DNA from: DAOUKH01 sp964291475
GTDB taxonomy: Bacteria; Chloroflexota; Dehalococcoidia; SHYB01
Assembly (NCBI GenBank): GCA_964291475.2
Contig: OZ220075.1
Coordinates: 1-64,000, forward strand
Direction: 5' to 3'
Length of the DNA stretch: 64,000 nt
The translations under genes were made by a program, and so were the position numbers. Shown one piece after another: positions 25,956 through 33,798 of the stretch. The stretch's first letter is position 1, and the number at the start of each line of letters is the position of its first letter. Under the pieces are notes generated by a model. It was not told the origin of the DNA and made no database searches. It worked only from the letters and a program-made list of their open reading frames with translations.

Positions 25956-26822
25956 ATGTATCCGGCACAGACAACGTACCAACGCGCGAGCTCGGTGGCC
26001 GAGGCCGTCCAGGCGCTCGCCGGCAACGAGGGCGCCAAGCTGCTGGCCGGCGGGCATAGCCTCATCCCGTTGATGAAGCTGCGGCTCGCCGGGCCTGTGG
26101 TGCTCGTCGACATCGGGCACATCGACGCTTTGAAGGGCGTCACCGCCGACGGCGGCGGGCTGTCCATCGGCGCATTGACCACGCACGCGGAGATCGCGGC
26201 GTCCGCCCTGGTGCAGGAGCGCGCGCCGCTCCTCGCCGAGGCCGCGGGCGTGGTGGGAGACCCCGCCGTCCGCAACCGCGGCACCATCGGCGGAAACGTC
26301 ACCCACGGCGACCCCGCGTCCGACCCTCCGACGGCGCTGCAGGCGTTGGGCGCCTCGTTCAACGTCACAGGGCCCGGGGGCGAGCGCAGCATCGCGGCGT
26401 CCGACTTCGCGACGGGTCTCTTGGAGAACGTCCTCGAAGAGAACGAGGTCCTCACCAGCGTGTCGGTCCCCGGCGTCCCGTCCGGCTCCGGCTCGGCTTA
26501 CGTCAAGTTCCCCCACCCCGCCTCGCGCTACGCCGTGGTCGGGGCGGCGGCGATCGTGGCCGTCGACGGGGGCAGCTGCTCCTCGGCGACCATCGTCGTC
26601 GGTGGCGTCGAGGCGACGCCGGTGCGGGCGTCGTCCGTCGAGCAGGCCCTGGTGGGCTCAGACTTGGGTGACGCGGCGCTCGCCGCGGCCGCCGCGGCCG
26701 TGGCGAACGACCTCGGCGGCGACCCGATGAGCGACATCTTCGCCTCCGCCGACTACCGGCGGGCGATGGCCGAAGTCTACGTGCGCCGAGCGCTCGCCAC
26801 CGCCGCGTCGCGGGCGGGCTAG
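25956..26822 (+). CDS. coxM: Molybdenum hydroxylase medium FAD subunit
   Basis: The two FAD pyrophosphate-binding motifs are present: LLAGGHSLIPLMKLRL (about residues 28-43) and RNRGTIGGNVTHGDPASDPP (about 105-124). The C-terminal CO_deh_flav_C domain ends with AMAEVYVRRAL. The length of 288 residues is normal. The start ATG is 25956, 2 bp after the large-subunit stop. Gene order S-L-M differs from the classic M-S-L of form I CO dehydrogenase, which fits a form II-like cluster. Confidence 0.95.
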   Translation: MYPAQTTYQRASSVAEAVQALAGNEGAKLLAGGHSLIPLMKLRLAGPVVLVDIGHIDALKGVTADGGGLSIGALTTHAEIAASALVQERAPLLAEAAGVVGDPAVRNRGTIGGNVTHGDPASDPPTALQALGASFNVTGPGGERSIAASDFATGLLENVLEENEVLTSVSVPGVPSGSGSAYVKFPHPASRYAVVGAAAIVAVDGGSCSSATIVVGGVEATPVRASSVEQALVGSDLGDAALAAAAAAVANDLGGDPMSDIFASADYRRAMAEVYVRRALATAASRAG

Positions 26823-26847
26823 GGCCTTCGCGCCAAGGACACGGACC

Positions 26848-27783
26848 TTGGAGCAAGCCGCCCCCGCCCCGCTGCCTGCGTCCGTCGACGCCCTGCAAGC
26901 GACGCTGCAGAAGGAGTTGTACGTCGCCGACCGCGCCTTGGCGATGTCGATCTACCTGGCGCTGCGGTTGCGGCGTCCCCTCTTCCTCGAAGGCGAGGCC
27001 GGCGTCGGCAAAACGGAGGTCGCGCGCGCCCTATCCTCGGCGCTTGGAGCGCGCCTCATCCGGCTCCAATGCTACGAAGGCCTCGACGTCACCCAGGCGG
27101 TCTACGAGTGGAACTACTCGCGCCAACTGCTGCACATCCGCCTGCTTGAGGCGGAGGGCGGCGTCGACCGGAAGGACGCCGAGCAGGAGCTCTTCAGCGA
27201 GGAGTTCCTCATCAAGCGTCCTCTCCTCCAGGCCCTTGAAGGCGCGGGGCCGACGGTGCTCCTCATCGACGAGCTCGACCGCGCCGACGAAGAGTTCGAG
27301 GGCTACCTGTTGGAAATGCTCGCCGACTTCCAGATCACCGTCCCGGAGGTCGGCACCTATACGGCGGACGAGCCGCCCATCGTCGTGATCACCTCGAACC
27401 GGACGCGCGAAATCCACGACGCGCTGAAGCGCCGCTGCCTCTACTACTGGATCGACTATCCCGATCTCCAGAAGGAAATGCAGATTGTGCGCAGCAAGGT
27501 CCCCGAGGCCGCGCAGAAGCTCGCGGAGCAGGTCACCGCCTTCGTCCAAGAGCTAAGAGGTACGGAGCTGTACAAGGTGCCCGGCGTCGCCGAGACGCTG
27601 GACTGGACGGCGGCCCTGGTGAGCCTGAACGAGCGTGAGCTCAGCCCCTCGGTCATCGACGACACGCTCGGCGTCATGCTCAAGTACCGCGAGGACGTCC
27701 AGGCGGTGCGCGGCGAGCAGACCCGGGCCATCCTCAACCGCGCGCTGAACCGCGGGACCCGGCGCGGGGGCCGGCGTGGCTAG
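26848..27783 (+). CDS. coxD: MoxR-type AAA+ ATPase (CoxD-like)
   Basis: Walker A is GEAGVGKTE (about residues 49-57), Walker B is VLLIDELDRAD, sensor 1 is VVITSNRTRE and the arginine finger lies in ALKRRCLYYW. MoxR ATPases pair with VWA proteins to mature metalloenzymes; CoxD participates in building the molybdenum site of CO dehydrogenase. The start is a TTG at 26848 with AAGGA upstream, and the end overlaps the VWA gene by 8 bp, as usual for this pair. Confidence 0.94.
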   Translation: MEQAAPAPLPASVDALQATLQKELYVADRALAMSIYLALRLRRPLFLEGEAGVGKTEVARALSSALGARLIRLQCYEGLDVTQAVYEWNYSRQLLHIRLLEAEGGVDRKDAEQELFSEEFLIKRPLLQALEGAGPTVLLIDELDRADEEFEGYLLEMLADFQITVPEVGTYTADEPPIVVITSNRTREIHDALKRRCLYYWIDYPDLQKEMQIVRSKVPEAAQKLAEQVTAFVQELRGTELYKVPGVAETLDWTAALVSLNERELSPSVIDDTLGVMLKYREDVQAVRGEQTRAILNRALNRGTRRGGRRG

Positions 27784-29098
27784 CCGCGAAGCCGGCCACC
27801 TCCTCCACAACCTCCTGCTCTTCGGCCGCCTCCTGCGGCGACTCGGCCTCGACGTCCATTCTGGGCGGATGCTCGACGCAATCCGCGTACTGGAGGAAGT
27901 CGGGGTCGCGCGGAAGGCCGACGTCCGGGCGGCGCTGCGCACCCTTCTGGTGCACCGCAGGGAAGACCTTCCCGTCTTTGACGAAGCCTTCGACGTCTTC
28001 TGGCGTCAGCGCAAGGACCGCATGTCCTCCCTCGACCTGCGCTCGATGGGCGAGCAGCGCCGCTACCGCAGGGTCGAGGCGGGACCGCCTCCGCCGGGGC
28101 AGTCGGATGCCGGCTCGAATGCGGAGGATTCGGACGCCGACGAGGGCTACGACCGGATCGACCTGACGCAGACGTTCAGCGTGCGCGAGGTGCTGCGCCA
28201 GAAGGACTTCGCGGAGTTCACCCCCGGCGAGATGGCGCAGGCAAGGCTCTTCCTGGCCTCGCTCGACTGGAACCCCGGCGTCCGGCGCGCCCGGCGCAAG
28301 GAGCGGGGCAGGGGCCCGTGGCTCGACCTGCGCCGGACGTTGCGGGAGAGCGCGCAGTCCGGTGGCGAGCTCCTGCGTCTGAAGCGCCGCCGGCGGAAGG
28401 AGAAGCCGCGCCGGCTCGTCGTGGTCTGCGACGTCAGCGGCTCGATGGAGCGCTACACGCGAATGCTGCTCCACTTCATCCACAGCCTCTACGGCGGGTT
28501 GGAGAACCACGTCGAGGCCTTCCTCTTCGCGACGCGGCTCACCCGCGTGACGAAGCAGTTGGGGCGGCGGGACATCGACCAAGCCGTCGCCGACGTCGCC
28601 AAGGCGGTGCCCGACTGGTCGGGCGGGACGCGCATCGGGGCGGCGCTCAAGGAGTTCAACTTCAAGTGGGCGCGCCGGACGCTGGGGTGGGGCTCCATCG
28701 TCCTCATCGTCTCCGATGGCTGGGATCGCGGCGACCCCGACGCCCTGAGTGACGAGATGGCGCGATTGCGGCGGAGTTGCCGCCGGTTGATTTGGCTCAA
28801 TCCGCTGGCGGGAAGCGCGGAATACGAACCGCTGACCCAGGGAATGCGGGCCGCGACGCCGTACATCGACGATCTGCTGCCGGTGCACAACCTGGCGGCG
28901 CTTCTCGACTTGGCGCACCACTTGAACGCACTGGGATCGAGTTGGCCGGTGCGGAAGCAGTCTCCCGCGCCGGCGGAGGAGATGGCTGAGGCCGCGGCGG
29001 CGCCGGCGGCCCCGGCGCAGCGGTCGTGGCATTCGGACGCCAACCCGTCGTTCCGCCATCCGATGTGGGGGCGCGGCGAACGCGGCCGCGACCCGTAG
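27776..29098 (+). CDS. coxE: VWA-domain protein (CoxE-like)
   Basis: The GTG start at 27776 overlaps coxD by 8 bp. The N-terminal helical part (1-200) precedes a von Willebrand A domain whose metal site DVSGSM starts at residue 219. SGGTRIGAAL (MIDAS Thr) and IVLIVSDGWDRGD follow, then HNLAALLDLAHHL. The partner MoxR ATPase is directly upstream. Together they form the chaperone pair needed for cofactor assembly of the co-encoded hydroxylase. A low-complexity Ala/Pro tail (from about 400) is weakly conserved. Confidence 0.93.
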   Translation: MASREAGHLLHNLLLFGRLLRRLGLDVHSGRMLDAIRVLEEVGVARKADVRAALRTLLVHRREDLPVFDEAFDVFWRQRKDRMSSLDLRSMGEQRRYRRVEAGPPPPGQSDAGSNAEDSDADEGYDRIDLTQTFSVREVLRQKDFAEFTPGEMAQARLFLASLDWNPGVRRARRKERGRGPWLDLRRTLRESAQSGGELLRLKRRRRKEKPRRLVVVCDVSGSMERYTRMLLHFIHSLYGGLENHVEAFLFATRLTRVTKQLGRRDIDQAVADVAKAVPDWSGGTRIGAALKEFNFKWARRTLGWGSIVLIVSDGWDRGDPDALSDEMARLRRSCRRLIWLNPLAGSAEYEPLTQGMRAATPYIDDLLPVHNLAALLDLAHHLNALGSSWPVRKQSPAPAEEMAEAAAAPAAPAQRSWHSDANPSFRHPMWGRGERGRDP

Positions 29099-29148
29099 CG
29101 CCCCGCCCGTAGGGTAGAATCACGCCATCACGAGGGGGCGGTGACGCG

Positions 29149-29922
29149 ATGGCCGGTATGGCAACCATCCGTAAGCGGTTGAACGTGTGGCCAACTGTCC
29201 TGACCGTGGCGGCAGTAACCGCCGTGGCTATGCTCCTAGCCTCGTGCGTCGGTGACGGCGCCGTCCGCATGGGAACCGAGGGCGCCTATCCTCCCTACAA
29301 CTTCATCAACGATCAGGGCGAGGTCGACGGGTTCGAGCGGGAGTTGGGCGACGAGCTGTGCCGCCGCGCCGACCTGGAGTGCACCTGGGTCACCAACGAC
29401 TGGGAGACCATCATCTCCAACCTGGTGGACGGCAGGTACGACACCATTATCGCCGGCATGAGCATCACCGCCGAGCGGGACGAAGTCATCGACTTCACGC
29501 AGCCGTACATCCCGCCAATTCCGTCCGTCTATTTCGCCGTGGCGGGCGCCGGTGACGAAGTGGTCAACGGCACGGTCGCGGCCCAGGTGGCCACCATCCA
29601 TGCCGACTATCTCTCCGCTTCCGGCGCAACCTTCGTCGAATACGAATTGGTCGGAGAGCTGATCGAGGCCGTCCTCAGCGGCGAGGTGGACGCGGCCCTC
29701 GTCGACCGCGAGTTCGCTCACACGGTCATCGCCGAGCATGGCGGCAAACTGACCGTAGTCGGCCCCGGCGTCCCGCTCGACTCCGGCATCGGCATCGGCG
29801 TCCGCGAGGACGACACCGATCTGAAGGACAAGCTCGACGAAGCCATCGCCTCCATGAAGGCCGACGGCTCCCTCAACAACCTCATCCGCAAGTGGTTCGA
29901 CGCCGACGCCGACACCTTCTGA
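29149..29922 (+). CDS. Amino-acid-type ABC substrate-binding lipoprotein
   Basis: The signal peptide with lipobox LLASC (acylated Cys about residue 28) leads to a class 3 solute-binding fold. It has GTEGAYPPYNFINDQGEVDGFERELGDELCRRADLECTWV, then DTIIAGMSITAERDEVIDFTQPY, and ends NLIRKWFDAD. The length of 257 residues is typical of glutamine/arginine/lysine receptors. No permease or ATPase gene adjoins it. It follows coxE by 50 bp, but the content suggests an unrelated role. Confidence 0.93.
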   Translation: MAGMATIRKRLNVWPTVLTVAAVTAVAMLLASCVGDGAVRMGTEGAYPPYNFINDQGEVDGFERELGDELCRRADLECTWVTNDWETIISNLVDGRYDTIIAGMSITAERDEVIDFTQPYIPPIPSVYFAVAGAGDEVVNGTVAAQVATIHADYLSASGATFVEYELVGELIEAVLSGEVDAALVDREFAHTVIAEHGGKLTVVGPGVPLDSGIGIGVREDDTDLKDKLDEAIASMKADGSLNNLIRKWFDADADTF

Positions 29923-29959
29923 CCAACCGCCCCACCGCGCTTCGCCCCACCCTCCCCCA

Positions 29960-30530
29960 CCACAAACCTCCTTCCCTCTGGGAGGGACTGAGGGCGGGCA
30001 CCCGGAACAGCGCACGGGCAGGCGCGGGGCGGTCCGCCCCCTCTCCCGCTGGGAGAACCGTCCCCTCAAACCTCCCTCTCTCTGGCAGGGACTGAGGGCG
30101 GGCACCGGAACGCCCACGGGCAGGCGCCTGGGCGGTCCGCCCCCTCTCCCGTTGGAGACCTTTGCACAACTCCCGCCGCTGGTTGGAAAACTGGTGGAGT
30201 GGGGTGGTCTTCCCTCTCCCCCTCTGGGGGAGATTTGAGAGAGGGCGCGCGCCGCTAGGCGCGCGAGCGCCCGCAGGGCGCTGCTCCCCCAAGGTTACGC
30301 AAAGGTCTCCGCTGGGAGAGGGTTGGGGTGAGGGCGGGGGGTGGGGAAGGGTGCGCCCCCTCCCATGTAGGGGCGACTCGCGAGTCGCCCGTCCCCTCCG
30401 GCCACTCCCCCTCTGGGGGAGACCACCTCCCGCCTCTCCCCCTCTGGGGGAGACTGAGAGAGGGCGCGCCGTCAGGCGCGCGAGCGCCCGCAGGGCGCTG
30501 CTCCTTGCCCCGTCCGTTCACGCCTCGCTC
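29960..30530. repeat. Intergenic mosaic repeat block
   Basis: No gene is supported. Modules include two 'ctccctctgggagggactgagggcgggc' units (about 29970-30000 and 30071-30102) and 'gacctttgcacaactcccgccgctggttgg' (about 30157-30186). Several CTCCCCCTCTGGGGGAG palindromes occur (near 30217, 30409, 30438). The GCGCGAGCGCCCGCAGGGCGCTGCTCC module occurs at about 30258-30284 and 30478-30503. A GGGCGACTC-GC-GAGTCGCCC palindrome lies at about 30371-30390. Confidence 0.8.
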
Positions 30531-30596
30531 AGCGTTGAATCTCCCTACTCCCCCCAGCCTCGCCACTCCTGTGGCGGCCACGGTGACACGCACCCT

Positions 30597-30625
30597 TTGA
30601 CACCCCGCGTCACCGCTGGTAATCT
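30597..30625 (+). promoter_or_regulatory. Strong sigma70-type promoter of candidate ncRNA
   Basis: A perfect TTGACA (30597-30602), a 17-bp spacer and TAATCT (30620-30625) occur without a gene in the next 290 bp. The expected start is near 30632, exactly where a run of hairpins begins. Confidence 0.7.
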
Positions 30626-30631
30626 AACGAT

Positions 30632-30870
30632 AGAGAACGCATGTTCTCGCGGGCCCAAGCCCACAATGGCGGTCCACCGGCCGCCAGTCCGCCCTTAGAG
30701 GGGGCGAAGGCACTGCCTCTAACAGTGCATGGGCGAGGCGAAAGAACGCCGGATCGGCCCCTAGGCCGTCTTGCTCGGAGCGCGCCCGGGCAAGACGGCC
30801 GTCTAGGGAGACCGTGGCAGGCCGTTCGAGCCTGCGGGCGGGGTTGCGGGTCGGTGTCTCCCGCGGTGGG
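30632..30870 (+). ncRNA. Candidate structured non-coding RNA (unidentified family)
   Basis: Eight stems can be drawn in 240 nt. They are 30633-30638/30643-30648, 30667-30672/30681-30686, 30690-30694/30702-30706, 30710-30715/30723-30728, and 30737-30740/30747-30750. A 10-bp helix 30765-30774/30790-30799 is extended by CCCTAG 30759-30764 with CTAGGG 30803-30808. An enclosing GGGAGAC 30806-30812 with GTCTCCC 30856-30862 contains GCAGGC 30817-30822 with GCCTGC 30830-30835. It lacks the conserved blocks of RNase P RNA, tmRNA or SRP RNA that I would recognise. It could also be a long leader of the MBL gene at 30915. Confidence 0.5.
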
Positions 30871-30884
30871 CCACGAAACGCTCC

Positions 30885-30890
30885 TATAAT
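30885..30890 (+). promoter_or_regulatory. -10 element upstream of MBL hydrolase gene
   Basis: A perfect TATAAT sits inside the palindrome GCTCC-TATAAT-GGGAGC. No good -35 is seen at the usual distance. An activator-dependent promoter, or a chance match within a leader hairpin, are both possible. Confidence 0.35.
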
Positions 30891-30914
30891 GGGAGCAAAG
30901 GCGGGAGGGCCACC

Positions 30915-31754
30915 ATGCGCATCGGCGATCTTCAATTCGACTTCCTGATCGACGGCTCGATGCGGATCGACGGCGGCGCCTACTTCGGCGTCGTGCCCCG
31001 CGTCCTCTGGGAGCGGGGGGCGCCCCCCGACGAGCGCAACCGCGTCACCCTCGACATCAACTGCCCCCTCATCCGCGCCGGGGGTAAGAACATCGTCGTC
31101 GACACCGGCCTTGGTCTGAAGCACCCTGAGAAGCTCCAGAACCAATTCGTCATGAAGGCCGGACGGCTCCTCGACGAGCTGCGCGGCCACGGGCTCGGAC
31201 CCGCCGACGTCGACTATGTCGTCTTCAGTCACCTGCACTTCGACCACGCCGGCGGCGCCACCTACACGACCCCCACCGGCGCGCTCGCCACCACCTTCCC
31301 CAACGCCCAGTACCTCGCGCAGCGGGCCGACTGGGAGGAGGCCACCCACCCCAACGAGCGCAACGGCGCGGGCTACTTCGAGGCCGACCTCGCCCCCCTC
31401 GAGGGAAACCGTCAGCTTGAGCTCCTGGACGGCGACACCGAAATCGTCCCCGGCGTCCACTGCAAGCGCACCGGCGGCCACACCGCGGGCCACCAGATCG
31501 TCCTCCTCGAAGTCGAAGGCCGGAAGGCCTGCTTCTTCGGCGACCTCATCCCCTCCGCCGCCCACCTGCCCATGCCCTACGCCCAGAGCTTCGACCTCTA
31601 CCCCATCGACACCCTGAACGCGAAGCGCGACCTCCTGACGCGGGCCTACGACGAGCAGTGGCTCGTCCTCTTCGATCACGAGATCGAACACAAGGCCGGC
31701 TACCTGGAGCTCAACGAGCGGGGCCGCCACGTCCTCCGCCCCATCGAGGCGTAG
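30915..31754 (+). CDS. MBL-fold metallo-hydrolase
   Basis: The zinc-binding motif HLHFDHAGG (about residues 106-114) and downstream ligands (GGHTAGHQ, FFGDLIP, LFDHE) define the metallo-beta-lactamase fold. The LLDxGL-type strand (IVVDTGLGLKHP) precedes it. The length of 279 residues resembles lactonase-like and other small MBL hydrolases, so the substrate is open. Start ATG 30915 has GGGAGGG upstream. It is followed convergently by two minus-strand genes. Confidence 0.93.
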   Translation: MRIGDLQFDFLIDGSMRIDGGAYFGVVPRVLWERGAPPDERNRVTLDINCPLIRAGGKNIVVDTGLGLKHPEKLQNQFVMKAGRLLDELRGHGLGPADVDYVVFSHLHFDHAGGATYTTPTGALATTFPNAQYLAQRADWEEATHPNERNGAGYFEADLAPLEGNRQLELLDGDTEIVPGVHCKRTGGHTAGHQIVLLEVEGRKACFFGDLIPSAAHLPMPYAQSFDLYPIDTLNAKRDLLTRAYDEQWLVLFDHEIEHKAGYLELNERGRHVLRPIEA

Positions 31755-31775
31755 CCGAGGGAGCGCGACGTCCTT

Positions 31776-32489
31776 CTAGAAGAAGCGGCGGCGGAAGAGG
31801 GCGAGGAAGCGGTCTTCGTAGCGATCGAAGACGCCCCACCGGTCAAGCTCTTCCTTGAGCTCCTGAGGGTCCACGTCGCGGCGCGACTCCAGACGGCGGA
31901 ACATCGTCTCGATGCTCTCCACGGCGGCGTGGGGTAGGCCCGAGAACGGGTCCGACCGAAGCATGCCGCGCTCCTCGAGTTCCCCCACATTACCGGGGGC
32001 CGAGGCCGCCGTGTACTCATAGATGAACTTCAACAAAGCGACGTCCCACAGCTCGTCCGGCCCCCGCAGCACGACGGCCAAACTCTCCTGCTTGCGGTCG
32101 AGGTCGTCCTTCACCCGTTCGGCGACACCGTCGGGGTCGCCGCTCAAGATGTCCATCTTCTCCGACTCGTTGCGGTAGGAGTACATCAGGCCCGGCGAGC
32201 TTGGCCCAAGCTGCGAGGCGAGCATCCGGAACATGCGCTGCGCCTCGTCGCCGAAGCCCTGCACGTTCATCAGGTACGAGGGCGTCACCACCTCGGGCTG
32301 CCGCGAGATCAGCTTCCCCTCCCGCAGCACCGACTCGGCATCGCCGCCGGTGAGCTCCCGGTAGACGGGCTCGGTGACCATGAAGTAGCGCAGGTTGGTG
32401 ACGCCGAAGGTCGCCAACTGCTGCTTGGGAGGCCGCACCACCCTCGATTGCTCAAGGGCGGCGATGATGCGTTCGTCTTCGTTCGACAA
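31776..32489 (-). CDS. Conserved hypothetical protein, second of a pair
   Basis: The product is 237 residues, soluble, mostly helical by composition, and has no Cys. It starts MSNEDERIIAALEQSRVVRPPKQQLATFGVTNLRYFMVTEPVY and ends with an Arg/Phe-rich RFLALFRRRFF. I recognise no domain. It starts 1 bp after the stop of the gene at 32491-33096, so the two are almost certainly translated together. Codon use is ordinary for the window, arguing for a long-resident gene. Confidence 0.8.
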   Translation of the reverse strand: MSNEDERIIAALEQSRVVRPPKQQLATFGVTNLRYFMVTEPVYRELTGGDAESVLREGKLISRQPEVVTPSYLMNVQGFGDEAQRMFRMLASQLGPSSPGLMYSYRNESEKMDILSGDPDGVAERVKDDLDRKQESLAVVLRGPDELWDVALLKFIYEYTAASAPGNVGELEERGMLRSDPFSGLPHAAVESIETMFRRLESRRDVDPQELKEELDRWGVFDRYEDRFLALFRRRFF

Positions 32490-32490
32490 G

Positions 32491-33096
32491 CTAGCGCTTC
32501 TTGGCCAAAGCCCGGATCTCGTTGCGGTAGCCTTCGAGGTGCCCCTCGTACTGTTGGTCGAGATGCAGCCGCACGCGCATCCACTCCTGCTGGAACTCGG
32601 GCATCGTCTCGATGTTCCCCGGCGGCGGGCCCGACGCGCCCCGCTGGCGCATCACCTGCTCCAACTGCGCGGTGAACTGCTGTTTCAACTGTTGCAAGGC
32701 CTGCTGCCGCTGCTGTTCGCCGTAGGTCTTGAACTGCTCGCCGACGTAGGAGACACGCTCGGCGACCTCCTGGATCCCCGGCGCCCCGCTGAGCAGACTC
32801 TTGATGCCGCTCAACGCCCGTGCCGTCGTCTTCTCCGCCGCATCGTGCTTGGGCAGCTGGATGCTCGCGGTGAGCACCTCGACGGCGCCCTCGATCATGT
32901 AGGGCCGCTCCTTAGCGTCGGCCTCGGCAATCCCCGAGTTCAGGGTCTCCTCGCCCTTGAGGTAGGAGGCGGCGATCTTGCGCCCCTTCGGCGCCGCCTC
33001 CCACGAGAGCCGCTCCTCCTCCGTGGGGGGAGCGAGGTTCATGCTCTCGACCTTCTCCATCGCCTTCTCGAAGGCGCTCTTGATTTCGTCGGACAC
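32491..33096 (-). CDS. Conserved hypothetical helical protein, first of a pair
   Basis: This is a 201-residue hydrophilic protein. The first half (KMNLAPPTEEERLSWEAAPKGRKIAASYLKGEE-like region, about 18-50) is followed by a Gln-rich stretch around 120-150 (QQRQQALQQLKQQFTAQLEQVMRQRG) that probably forms a coiled coil. I do not recognise the family. A TATAAT on the minus strand at 33132-33137 may drive the pair. The two products may form a complex; this is inferred from adjacency only. Confidence 0.8.
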   Translation of the reverse strand: MSDEIKSAFEKAMEKVESMNLAPPTEEERLSWEAAPKGRKIAASYLKGEETLNSGIAEADAKERPYMIEGAVEVLTASIQLPKHDAAEKTTARALSGIKSLLSGAPGIQEVAERVSYVGEQFKTYGEQQRQQALQQLKQQFTAQLEQVMRQRGASGPPPGNIETMPEFQQEWMRVRLHLDQQYEGHLEGYRNEIRALAKKR

Positions 33097-33170
33097 CGAA
33101 ACGCTCCAGCCAAGGGGTGCGGAACAGGCCCATTATAGCAAGGAGACGGCCCTTCCTTCCTGTTGCGCGA

Positions 33171-33199
33171 TTGACAGGCCCGCGCCGCCTTCCTACGAT
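33171..33199 (+). promoter_or_regulatory. Promoter of SnoaL-like gene
   Basis: TTGACA (33171-33176), a 17-bp spacer and TACGAT (33194-33199) precede the ATG at 33230 by a short leader. Confidence 0.7.
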
Positions 33200-33229
33200 T
33201 CCGCTCAACTCTCGCCCCGAGGCCCACCC

Positions 33230-33679
33230 ATGAGCGACGACGTCCAACACCTGATCGATCGGCTCGCCATCCGCGACGTGCTGGCATCCTACTACCGCGC
33301 CATCGACCGCCGCGACTGGGACGCCCTCACCAACGTCTACGCCGAGGACGCCCGCTTCAGGTCGCCGCCCCGGCTCGAGCAGAACGGCCGCGACACCATC
33401 ATCGCCTCGACCAGCCGCGTCGCCGTCTACAAGCGCACCTACCACTTCATGGGCAACCACATCGCCTGGATCGACGGCGACGACGCCGACGCCGAGACCT
33501 ACGCCGTCGCCCGCCACTACTACGACAAAGACGGCGAGGAGCAGGAGTACGTCATCGGCATCCGCTACCTCGACAAGCTCCAGCGGCGCGACGGGCAATG
33601 GCTCATCGTCGACCGGCTGATGCGCTATGACTTCCTACGCGGCGAGTCGCTCCTCCACCCCGGCACCAAGGTGGAGTAG
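33230..33679 (+). CDS. SnoaL/NTF2-like fold protein
   Basis: The 149-residue product begins LIDRLAIRDVLASYYRAIDRRDWDALTNVYAEDARF. This is the characteristic helix of the SnoaL-like NTF2 fold used by small dehydratases, isomerases and hydroxylase small subunits. His and Asp residues (YHFMGNHIAWIDGDDADAETYAVARHYY) line the presumed pocket. Many family members in environmental bacteria are uncharacterised. It stands alone under its own promoter and is followed by a 10-bp inverted repeat. Confidence 0.9.
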   Translation: MSDDVQHLIDRLAIRDVLASYYRAIDRRDWDALTNVYAEDARFRSPPRLEQNGRDTIIASTSRVAVYKRTYHFMGNHIAWIDGDDADAETYAVARHYYDKDGEEQEYVIGIRYLDKLQRRDGQWLIVDRLMRYDFLRGESLLHPGTKVE

Positions 33680-33724
33680 GGGCACGACGCCGGCCCTTGG
33701 ACGGACGCTCGTGCCGTCGTGCCC
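33680..33724 (+). terminator. 10-bp inverted repeat directly after stop
   Basis: GGGCACGACG (33680-33689) and CGTCGTGCCC (33715-33724) pair perfectly around a 25-nt loop, starting at the base after the TAG stop. No U-run follows. It probably ends or stabilises the upstream transcript. Confidence 0.55.
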
Positions 33725-33798
33725 GTCGCTTCCCCGTGTGCTATTCTCCGGGCCCGCATCGGTTACGCCCACGTCACTGAGGAAAGGCGTCATCAGTC

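Noticed and set aside
30632..30870. Identification as RNase P RNA, tmRNA, SRP RNA or a cobalamin riboswitch
   Set aside because: The conserved sequence blocks of those RNAs that I can recall are not present, so I left the family open.
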